DNA from: JAQICX01 sp964441455
Lineage (GTDB): Bacteria; Verrucomicrobiota; Kiritimatiellia; JAQICX01
Length of the DNA stretch: 5,474 bases
Direction: 5' to 3'
Assembly: GCA_964441455.1 (NCBI GenBank)
Contig: CAYTUX010000158.1
Span: forward strand, 1-5,474
A model generated the notes under the pieces. It did not search any database. It was given only the letters and a program-made list of their open reading frames with translations, and was not told where the DNA came from. This document shows, piece after piece, positions 1-5,474 of this stretch (the stretch's first letter is position 1; the number at the start of each line of letters is the position of its first letter). The position numbers and the translations under genes were made by a program.

Positions 1-32
1 AATGAAGTTTTTTCTGGGCGAGCAAAGCAACG

Positions 33-69
33 CTTTGTAAAACAATAACTTACAAGGAATTTTTTTTTT
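33..69 (+). terminator. Probable Rho-independent terminator of a gene left of the window
   Basis: CTTTGTAA (33-40) pairs with TTACAAGG (50-57) to give an 8-bp stem with one G-T wobble and a 9-nt loop. Two A residues follow, then a run of ten T (60-69). No open reading frame reaches this point in the window, so the gene being terminated would lie to the left. The stem is AT-rich and therefore weak. The left arm also takes part in a competing hairpin at 23-37 (CAAAGC and GCTTTG around AAC), so an attenuator arrangement is an alternative. Confidence 0.5.
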
Positions 70-144
70 GAACATCATTACGGAGTCAAGAGTTCTGAAA
101 TTGTTGCATTATGGTAGCATGAATTTATCAGATATTTTTTTCAT

Positions 145-318
145 GACGATGAGGACATCGTCGCTCCCATTTCTGCAAAACAATATTGATTTGCAAAACT
201 GGGAGCGAGACTCGAGTTTACGAGAGAGGCTTTAACCATTAAAGATAAACAATAGGGTGAAGCTAGCTTTGCTAGTCCTGTCTGCGGGAAACGGAGTGAA
301 TGGCCTACATTCGTACTC
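145..318. other. Cluster of consecutive stem-loops upstream of the antiporter gene
   Basis: This non-coding stretch can fold into successive hairpins. They are GACGATG/CATCGTC around AGGA (145-162), a 48-nt palindrome (161-208), a weak CTCG/CGAG (211-224), CTTTAA/TTAAAG around CCA (230-244), CTAGC/GCTAG around TTT (263-275), and GAGTGAATG pairing with CATTC plus ACTC across a 2-nt bulge (294-318). None is followed by a T-tract, so they do not look like terminators. The cluster could be a structured 5' leader of the antiporter mRNA, an independent small RNA, or a pile-up of palindromic intergenic repeats. I recognise no known riboswitch in it. In the rest of the 446-base gap, 70-144 and 319-446 show no convincing gene or promoter. 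Confidence 0.4.
161..208. repeat. 48-nt near-perfect palindrome
   Basis: The dyad is centred between 184 and 185. TCGCTCCCA (161-169) pairs perfectly with TGGGAGCGA (200-208), GCAAA (175-179) with TTTGC (190-194), and the core CAATATTG (181-188) is self-complementary. Of the 24 possible pairs only three fail (170/199, 173/196, 180/189). It lies about 240 bases before the preferred antiporter start. As RNA it would form one long hairpin; as DNA it could be a binding site or part of a palindromic repeat family. Confidence 0.7.
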
Positions 319-446
319 GTTCTCATAAAGTAGTCTTAACCAGAAAAACAGGGAAAATCAAAATAAAAAACAAATTTTGCTTGAATTTTTCCAAAAATCA
401 GTTACATTACCCTCCTTATTTTAAACACTATGAAAGATCCTGTAAT

Positions 447-3122
447 GTGAACATATTTTTAGGAAAAATCCGGTATATATTTTTTGCAATTTTATTTGTC
501 TGCGGCAACCTTTTTGCATCCTCCGTTGTAGAGCATTCAGAGACAACAATGACACACAAAATGATGTTTCTGGTTATACAACTTGGCATAATTCTTTTAA
601 TGGCAAAACTTTTCAACCTACTTTTTGAAAAATTAAAACTTCCGGGGGTACTAGGAGAATTAGTCGCCGGTATTATTATCGGCCCTTATATGCTTGGAAG
701 CTTTGCTATACCGGCTCTAGGGTTCCCACAAGGTATGTTCCCTATTGCATCTGCAACATTCCCTGTCAGCCAGGAACTATACGGAATATGTACTGTTGCA
801 TCAATTATACTTCTCTTCATGGTTGGGCTTGAAACAGATATAAAAATGTTTATTAAATACTCACTAACGGGAGGACTTGTTGGCATTTTCGGTGTTGCAG
901 GCAGTTTTGTGCTTGGTGACCTTACAGGTATGCTTCTTCTACCTCGACTAATGGGACAGGAGTGCGGATTCTTCTCTGCACCGGCAATTTTTCTTGGTGT
1001 GATGTCTACCGCAACATCTGTCGGTATAACAGCCCGAATACTTTCTGAAAAACGTAAGATTGACTCTCCTGAGGGAACAACAATTCTGGCAGGTGCTGTT
1101 TTTGATGATGTACTGGGCATTATAATACTTGCTGTTGGTCTTGGCATAATCTCCGCTTCCGGAGAAAGTGGCGGCATTGATTGGGGACATATAGGCGTTA
1201 TTGCCGTTAAAGCAATTGGCATTTGGCTTACAGCAACAATTGTAGGTGTGCTTATGTCTCACAAAATAAGTATTTTACTGAAGCTATTTAAATCCCGTTC
1301 CTCAACAGCAATTATGGCTCTGGCATTTGCTCTTATCCTTGCTGGACTTTTTGAAGAGGCAAAACTTGCAATGATTATCGGTGCCTACGTAATGGGACTT
1401 GCTCTTTCAGGAACAGATATCAACAATGTAATACGAGAAAAACTTGATCCAATATATGAATTGCTGGTTCCTGTATTTTTTGCTGTTATGGGTATGCTTG
1501 TGAATGTACAGGACATGCTATCTCCAAAAGTATTTATATTCGGATTAATTTATACATTTCTAGCCATAATTGCAAAGGTTGTCGGCTGCGGGCTCCCTAC
1601 ATACTTTTTTAAGTTCAACACGCTTGGAGCCGTAAGAGTTGGTTTTGGAATGTTGCCTCGTGGTGAGGTTGCCTTGATTGTTGCAGGAATTGGTCTTGCA
1701 AGTGGTCATCTCTCATCTGAAATATTTGGTGTAGGTATTATGATGACACTTATAACAACAATTATTGCCCCTCCGGTGCTGGTATCTCTCTTTAAATCAG
1801 ATAAAAGTGGAATGAAAACAGAACAGGACACTGAAGTAATAGAACCAATGATATTTAAGTTTCCATCAAAACAAACTGCAGATATGCTTGTAAAAATTAT
1901 TGTTAGAACCTTTGAGAGAGAAGGATTCTATGTGCACTTAATTGATAGAGATGCGAACATTTATCAGTTAAGAAAAGAAAAAATAATCTTTGCACTGCAA
2001 CAAAAACAACAAACGGTAATTTTCACCTGCTCAAAAGAGGAAGCACTTTTAATCAATACATGCATGTTGGAAGTTGTTGCAGAATTTGAACAAATGATGC
2101 AAGACCTTAAAAAACCACTCGACAAAGTTAAGTTTGGTAAAAAAATCAGTTTTGCTGAAAACAAAACCACCGACACAAATGAAGGTCTTAGAAAATATGT
2201 TGATGAAAACCTACTCATTCTAAACCTAAAAGGAAATACAAAAGAAGAAGTTCTTGAAGAAATGCTCGAACTTGTTAAATCAAGAGGTCTTATAAAGAAC
2301 TTTGAAGAGGCATCAAAAGCTGTATGGGAAAGAGAAAAGAGTATGTCAACAGGCATGCAGTATGGAATCGCAATTCCACATGGAAGAACAGATGCTGTTG
2401 ACAAAATAATATGTTCAATTGGAATAAAACCTGAAGGTATTGACTTCGCATCAATCGACGGTCAGCCATCAAGAATATTTGTATTAACTCTATCGCCCGC
2501 AACCGGTGCAACTCCATATATGCAGTTTATGGCAATGATAAGTCAGATGATGGACAAAAAAGGTAGAGAACAAATACTGGCTGCAAAAAGTAAAAAAGAA
2601 CTATTTAAAATTCTAAACGGTGAAAAAGAATCACAGACATCTAAACTCCAAATGCTTACAGACAAAATTGGCAAACACAGAAAAGGTCTGAAACTTAAAG
2701 ATATCACATCTCCTGAACTAATCAACTGCAACCTAGCTGCCGACAATAAAAAAGATGCAATAATTGAATTGTTGAACCTTATCGCAAAAACAGGCAAAAT
2801 TGACAATTCTCAGGAAGTTCTAAAAGCGGTTCTTGAAAGAGAAGAGGCAAGCTCTACTGATATATTTAAAAATGCTGCAATCCCACATACTCGAACAAAA
2901 TCTGTTGATGAAAAAATCTGTGCTATTGGTATAAAAAAAGGTGGTATTGATTTTGGAGAAAAACATAAAGTTGAAGTTATTGCATTAATCCTGACTCCTC
3001 TCGATCAACCAATGCACATGGAGCTGATTGCCGGTATTACAGCAAAACTTTCTGAGCACAACATCAAAAAGCTGATCAACGCAAAAACACCTGAAGCTCT
3101 ATACAAAGCAATCAGTATGTAA
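447..3122 (+). CDS. CPA2-family Na+(K+)/H+ antiporter fused to two PTS EIIA domains
   Basis: Predicted inner-membrane cation/proton exchanger of the NapA/Kef (CPA2) type. Numbered from the GTG at 447 (891 residues): residues 5-26 resemble a signal peptide ending LFA-SS; 39-449 hold about 13 membrane segments, with the PGVLGELVAGIIIGP motif at 66-80, the paired acids Asp220-Asp221 of FDDV, and PRGEV around Arg405. In CPA2 proteins two adjacent acids suggest electrogenic Na+/H+ exchange. Residues 466-576 form a soluble domain I do not recognise. Two EIIA domains follow, about 586-726 and 749-889, each with the phosphorylatable His of the AIPH motif (His645, His814). Phosphorylation by HPr or an Ntr-type relay probably tunes transport; this is inference. 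The start is uncertain. GTG 447 keeps the signal-like segment but has only a weak GAAAG upstream. ATG 549 (857 residues, AGAGA upstream) would drop that segment. ATG 300 (940 residues) adds an unlikely basic tail encoded within the stem-loop region. The stop codon lies in a palindrome. Confidence 0.9.
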   Translation: MNIFLGKIRYIFFAILFVCGNLFASSVVEHSETTMTHKMMFLVIQLGIILLMAKLFNLLFEKLKLPGVLGELVAGIIIGPYMLGSFAIPALGFPQGMFPIASATFPVSQELYGICTVASIILLFMVGLETDIKMFIKYSLTGGLVGIFGVAGSFVLGDLTGMLLLPRLMGQECGFFSAPAIFLGVMSTATSVGITARILSEKRKIDSPEGTTILAGAVFDDVLGIIILAVGLGIISASGESGGIDWGHIGVIAVKAIGIWLTATIVGVLMSHKISILLKLFKSRSSTAIMALAFALILAGLFEEAKLAMIIGAYVMGLALSGTDINNVIREKLDPIYELLVPVFFAVMGMLVNVQDMLSPKVFIFGLIYTFLAIIAKVVGCGLPTYFFKFNTLGAVRVGFGMLPRGEVALIVAGIGLASGHLSSEIFGVGIMMTLITTIIAPPVLVSLFKSDKSGMKTEQDTEVIEPMIFKFPSKQTADMLVKIIVRTFEREGFYVHLIDRDANIYQLRKEKIIFALQQKQQTVIFTCSKEEALLINTCMLEVVAEFEQMMQDLKKPLDKVKFGKKISFAENKTTDTNEGLRKYVDENLLILNLKGNTKEEVLEEMLELVKSRGLIKNFEEASKAVWEREKSMSTGMQYGIAIPHGRTDAVDKIICSIGIKPEGIDFASIDGQPSRIFVLTLSPATGATPYMQFMAMISQMMDKKGREQILAAKSKKELFKILNGEKESQTSKLQMLTDKIGKHRKGLKLKDITSPELINCNLAADNKKDAIIELLNLIAKTGKIDNSQEVLKAVLEREEASSTDIFKNAAIPHTRTKSVDEKICAIGIKKGGIDFGEKHKVEVIALILTPLDQPMHMELIAGITAKLSEHNIKKLINAKTPEALYKAISM

Positions 3123-3134
3123 TAAGCTTATTAC
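3119..3134. repeat. 16-bp perfect palindrome over the antiporter stop codon
   Basis: GTAATAAGCTTATTAC is exactly self-complementary and contains the TAA stop (3120-3122). ATCA (3111-3114) and TGAT (3135-3138) could lengthen the stem past a 4-nt bulge. No T-tract follows, so it is not a classical terminator. It might stabilise the mRNA 3' end or be chance in AT-rich DNA. A short direct repeat of CGTAAT follows within 3140-3151. Confidence 0.5.
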
Positions 3135-3218
3135 TGATACGTAATGCGTAATACGATTTAAAAGAATAAGAAATAAGGACGAAGACAAATTCATTCGAAG
3201 CCCACTGAAAAGAGACTT

Positions 3219-3382
3219 TAGAGCATTGCAAGAATGAAACGCTGTAAAGATGTGAGATGAGGACAACGCTTAATTTTCAAAAAAAATAAAGAACAAGCAG
3301 AGCCTATTCTGCTTTTTTTTTGAAAAATGCAGCGGAAGCCACAATCCATAGGTTTACTGCATTTCAATCTTAAAATGCTCTA
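3219..3382. repeat. Long imperfect inverted repeat between the convergent genes
   Basis: The arm starting TAGAGCATT at 3219 matches the reverse complement of the arm ending AATGCTCTA at 3382. The first 9 positions are perfect and 25 of the outer 30 positions pair. Similarity weakens in the middle of the arms, then returns at CGCT (3267-3270) and TTTTC plus eight A (3274-3286), which mirrors a T-run followed by GAAAA (3313-3326). A terminator hairpin sits at the centre. Over the whole arm about three quarters of positions pair, allowing a 1-nt indel. Either strand's transcript could fold into one hairpin of about 160 nt. It contains no reading frame of note. It may be a MITE-like or palindromic repeat, or two inverted copies of one short repeat; I see no target-site duplication. 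Confidence 0.65.
3296..3321 (+). terminator. Rho-independent terminator, possibly bidirectional
   Basis: AGCAGA (3296-3301) and TCTGCT (3308-3313) form a 6-bp stem around GCCTAT, running directly into nine T (3313-3321). It would terminate the antiporter transcript about 170 bases after its stop. On the opposite strand the same stem is followed by a less regular T-rich tail (the complement of the A-rich stretch 3279-3295), so it may also end the sulfatase transcript, about 180 bases past that stop. Confidence 0.75.
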
Positions 3383-3475
3383 GCATGTCTAAAACAATGT
3401 TCACAGCGAAGCAGCAAACCATTAACTATTATTTTATACCTACGGCTTGTCGCACCGGAGACCAAAACGGCGAAG

Positions 3476-3491
3476 GTGAAAGCTTTTACAC
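3476..3491 (-). repeat. Short dyad just after the sulfatase stop
   Basis: Read on the minus strand, GTG-TA-AAAG pairs with CTTTCAC with a 2-nt bulge, starting 3 nt after the stop codon. It is centred on AAGCTT, as is the palindrome at the antiporter stop. There is no T-tract. This may be an mRNA 3'-end hairpin or chance. Confidence 0.25.
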
Positions 3492-3494
3492 TGT

Positions 3495-5303
3495 TTAATC
3501 TTTACAATTTCTTTCCACTTCCACATAATACGCACCACAGATCGGATTATTATCAGCATCATAAAACCATGTGACTAAATCCAAATTACCTGCATCAAGA
3601 GTAACATCAAAGACAACTGATTTCTGCCCGGGTTCAACAGTTTTGGTATACTCCTTATCATCAAGAATAATACGAGCCTGTGCAATCGGCAAAGCAACCC
3701 CGGCTTCAAGAACACCATCAGTGACTATTGTCTCTGGGCATGCTTCATCAAGAACAAGTCCGCTCTCTTCCGGCCAACGCCGCAGTTTAAATCTATAATT
3801 TCCAGCCTGTTCAACCTGTAAATTCCATAAACTATTCTTACGCTGACCAATTCGCACTTGGAACTGTTGGTCAATAAATACATCCTGCCATTCACAAGCG
3901 GTAAGAATCATCGGATTTTCTTTTTTATTGCCAACAATAATCTTCTGAACTTCATTGGCCAGAGACTCAACGCCATTCCACCAGTTTGTTAAAGAATAAT
4001 GCATTTTAGCGGCAATATCAGGATATTCATCAATAACATTATCCTCCTGCATTGGGTCATTCTCAAGATTATAGAGTGCAGTACCTTCAAGCAATCTCCA
4101 GTGTTTCCACAAAACAGCTGCACCTTCCATACGCATTAATGAGCTAGAGTTGGGAACAGGAAAGAAATCTGAATCAATTGGCATCCTACTGAAATTAACA
4201 AACAGTTCTCGATTATCATCGACCTTTTTATTGTTAGCCAACACATCAAACAGACTAACTCCATCAAAATAAATATTATGATCAAGTTTAATGTTGCAAC
4301 ATTCAATTAGGGTTGGCAAAATATCCTGAATCTGTGTTAAGCCTGCAATATCTCTTGGTTCACCCAAATTACCATTAGGCCAATTAATAAAACATGGCAC
4401 ACGATGTCCACCTTCCCAAAGAGATCTCTTTCCACCCTTCATTCCAGCATTATAATATGTTGTACCAAAGGTACTGCCATTGTCGGTCATAAAGATCAAA
4501 ATAGTATCTCTGTCAATACCCTTTTCTTTCAAAAAATCTCTCAACTTTCCAACATGAGTATCAACATTGTGTATCATTGCAAGAAAACGAATAATCATTG
4601 AACGCAGATCTGAATCAGGATTAGATATTACAGTTCCGTTACCTGTTTCACCATCCGTCAACTCATGCTCATGCTCTGCAAAATACTTCTCCATGATTTC
4701 CCGATCTTCAGTTGGAACCCATAAAGGCTGATGCGGTGCATTGGTTGATAGATATGTTAAGAATGGTTCATTTTTGTCAATCTGCTCTTCCATCCAGTTC
4801 ATTGCCTCCCTGAAAAAAACCTCCGTGCAGTATCCTTCATATCGCTCTCGTTTACCATGTCTGAAATATACATCATCAAAATAGTCATTATCCCAATAGT
4901 CAGGTAAAGAGTTTATATGTGACGATGGAAACCAGAGAGTCTCTTCAAAACCTCGGTCCTGCGGGCGATAAGGATAATTGTCGCCAAGATGCCATTTTCC
5001 AAAAAGTCCGGTATGATAACCATCATCCTTAAAAACATCCGCGATCGTCTTCAAGTCTGCTCGAACTAGAGTTCGACCACTGCTGACATTAACTGCACCA
5101 TTACGTGCGGCATCAAGACCTGTAAGAAGCTGACCTCTTGTAGGAGTACACATCGGCGCTACATGAAAATCATTAAGTCTAACACTCTCATTATGAAGCT
5201 TATCCAAATTAGGGGTTAAAGCAACTGGATTCCCATGACAAGCCATGTCTCCATATCCCTGATCATCTGTTATGACAATAATTACATTCGGTCTCTTCTT
5301 CAT
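3495..5303 (-). CDS. Family S1 (Cys-type) sulfatase, arylsulfatase-like, without a visible signal peptide
   Basis: Hydrolyses sulfate esters; the substrate (sulfated glycan or small aryl/alkyl sulfate) cannot be told from sequence. The 602-residue protein starts directly with the first core strand, PNVIIVITDDQGYGD, supplying metal ligands Asp13 and Asp14. Cys52 of the CTPTR motif is the residue converted to formylglycine. Other expected active-site residues are present: Lys103 and His105 in GKWH, His191 in APHQP, and Asp274-Asn275 in TDNGS, followed by Lys289 and the GGKRSLWEGGHRVP segment. The catalytic and C-terminal sulfatase subdomains end near residue 455. Residues about 463-600 are an extra beta-rich tail with LRRWPEE, ALPIAQARI and GAYYVEVER, a type of tail I associate with PVC-bacterial sulfatases. 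No hydrophobic N-terminal segment or lipobox is seen, so a cytoplasmic location is inferred. The ATG has a good Shine-Dalgarno site. No formylglycine-generating enzyme or anSME gene lies in the window. It is a single gene, convergent with the antiporter. Confidence 0.95.
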   Translation of the reverse strand: MKKRPNVIIVITDDQGYGDMACHGNPVALTPNLDKLHNESVRLNDFHVAPMCTPTRGQLLTGLDAARNGAVNVSSGRTLVRADLKTIADVFKDDGYHTGLFGKWHLGDNYPYRPQDRGFEETLWFPSSHINSLPDYWDNDYFDDVYFRHGKRERYEGYCTEVFFREAMNWMEEQIDKNEPFLTYLSTNAPHQPLWVPTEDREIMEKYFAEHEHELTDGETGNGTVISNPDSDLRSMIIRFLAMIHNVDTHVGKLRDFLKEKGIDRDTILIFMTDNGSTFGTTYYNAGMKGGKRSLWEGGHRVPCFINWPNGNLGEPRDIAGLTQIQDILPTLIECCNIKLDHNIYFDGVSLFDVLANNKKVDDNRELFVNFSRMPIDSDFFPVPNSSSLMRMEGAAVLWKHWRLLEGTALYNLENDPMQEDNVIDEYPDIAAKMHYSLTNWWNGVESLANEVQKIIVGNKKENPMILTACEWQDVFIDQQFQVRIGQRKNSLWNLQVEQAGNYRFKLRRWPEESGLVLDEACPETIVTDGVLEAGVALPIAQARIILDDKEYTKTVEPGQKSVVFDVTLDAGNLDLVTWFYDADNNPICGAYYVEVERNCKD

Positions 5304-5312
5304 CTTAAAAAA

Positions 5313-5317
5313 CTCCT
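5313..5317 (-). promoter_or_regulatory. Shine-Dalgarno site of the sulfatase gene
   Basis: AGGAG on the minus strand lies 9 nt before the ATG at 5301-5303. This fixes the start and so supports the absence of an N-terminal signal peptide; no longer in-frame start with a comparable site is visible. Confidence 0.8.
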
Positions 5318-5334
5318 AAATATAAATTTAAAAT

Positions 5335-5364
5335 TAAATACTAAGTATATACAAAACCTATCAA
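5335..5364 (-). promoter_or_regulatory. Candidate sigma70-like promoter, sulfatase-proximal
   Basis: On the minus strand TTGATA (5364-5359) is followed after 18 nt by TATTTA (5340-5335). Initiation would fall a few bases before the ribosome binding site, giving a very short leader. The region is AT-rich, so such matches arise easily. Confidence 0.3.
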
Positions 5365-5383
5365 CATGATTTTTTGTAACTTC

Positions 5384-5422
5384 TCAATAAATCTTTGCTC
5401 AACCGCTGAGCAAGATTATTGA
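5384..5422. repeat. Inverted repeat upstream of the sulfatase (possible operator or leader hairpin)
   Basis: TCAATAAATCTTTGCTCA (5384-5401) is complementary to TGAGCAAGATTATTGA (5407-5422), with two single-base bulges and a 5-nt centre ACCGC. That gives 16 base pairs. No T-tract follows on either strand, so it is not a normal terminator. It lies between two candidate promoters: just downstream of the distal one and about 20 nt upstream of the proximal one. It could be a binding site for a dimeric regulator or a 5' leader hairpin. No regulator gene is in the window. Confidence 0.65.
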
Positions 5423-5433
5423 TATATAGCTGC

Positions 5434-5462
5434 AATATATTAAAAGTATGGGGGATGTACAA
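5434..5462 (-). promoter_or_regulatory. Candidate sigma70-like promoter, sulfatase-distal
   Basis: On the minus strand TTGTAC (5462-5457) and TATATT (5439-5434) are separated by exactly 17 nt. The -10 matches TATAAT in 5 of 6 positions; the -35 is poor beyond TTG. Transcription would start near 5427, giving a leader of about 120 nt that begins with the inverted repeat at 5384-5422. Confidence 0.35.
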
Positions 5463-5474
5463 GAAAAAAATGAA

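Noticed and set aside
255..320. Resemblance to cobalamin or c-di-AMP riboswitch pieces (GGGAAACGGAGTGAA, GGGTGAAG)
   Set aside because: The remaining conserved elements, such as the B12 box or the ydaO core, are missing; short purine-rich matches are not enough.
141..326. 61-residue open frame on the minus strand in the left intergenic region
   Set aside because: It overlaps the stem-loop cluster, has low-complexity Ser-rich ends and no recognisable domain. Inverted repeats tend to create such chance frames.
405..417. Perfect minus-strand Shine-Dalgarno AAGGAGG followed by ATG
   Set aside because: The spacing is only 3 nt and the ATG is followed immediately by a TAA stop, so it opens no gene.
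686..2806. Several minus-strand open frames within the antiporter gene
   Set aside because: They lie opposite a strongly conserved membrane-protein frame, lack domain signals and have compositions typical of antisense shadows.
148..3425. Shared words between the two intergenic regions: GATGAGGACA (148-157 and 3256-3265) and AACCATTAA (234-242 and 3417-3425)
   Set aside because: Matches of 9-10 bases between two regions of about 400 bases are not far from chance and the flanks do not align well. A genome-wide repeat search would decide.
3571..3798. Plus-strand open frame within the sulfatase gene
   Set aside because: It is antisense to the conserved C-terminal part of the sulfatase and resembles no protein family.
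5455..5474. Possible divergent plus-strand gene start at the right edge (ATG 5455 or 5470)
   Set aside because: Only a few codons are in the window and no properly spaced ribosome binding site is visible.

Overview
The window holds two complete convergent genes and three non-coding stretches. The left gene (447-3122, + strand) encodes a CPA2-type Na+(K+)/H+ antiporter whose C-terminus carries a soluble domain and two tandem PTS EIIA (fructose/Ntr-like) domains. The right gene (3495-5303, - strand) encodes a Cys-type family S1 sulfatase of 602 residues with an intact CxPxR formylglycine site, no visible signal peptide and a beta-rich C-terminal extension. I see no mobile element, tRNA, rRNA or CRISPR array.

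The DNA is AT-rich. Coding is bacterial, with a clear Shine-Dalgarno site before the sulfatase. S1 sulfatases with this kind of C-terminal tail and antiporter-EIIA fusions are both familiar from PVC-type bacteria (Lentisphaerota, Kiritimatiellota, Planctomycetota). A low-GC Lentisphaerota/Kiritimatiellota-like organism is my best guess, inferred from gene content only and not certain.

Layout: 1-446 has no convincing gene. It holds a probable terminator for a gene left of the window (33-69) and a run of consecutive stem-loops (145-318). 447-3122 is the antiporter. 3123-3494 separates the two gene ends and is dominated by a long imperfect inverted repeat (3219-3382) with a terminator hairpin and T-tract at its centre. 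3495-5303 is the sulfatase. 5304-5474 is its upstream region, with a ribosome binding site, two candidate promoters and a strong 16-bp dyad (5384-5422).

The two genes are convergent and do not form an operon; nothing in the sequence links them functionally. The antiporter looks like a phosphotransfer-regulated ion exchanger. The sulfatase should remove sulfate esters from an unknown substrate, apparently in the cytoplasm, and needs a maturation enzyme encoded elsewhere. The least-explained part of the window is the density of inverted repeats in every intergenic stretch.
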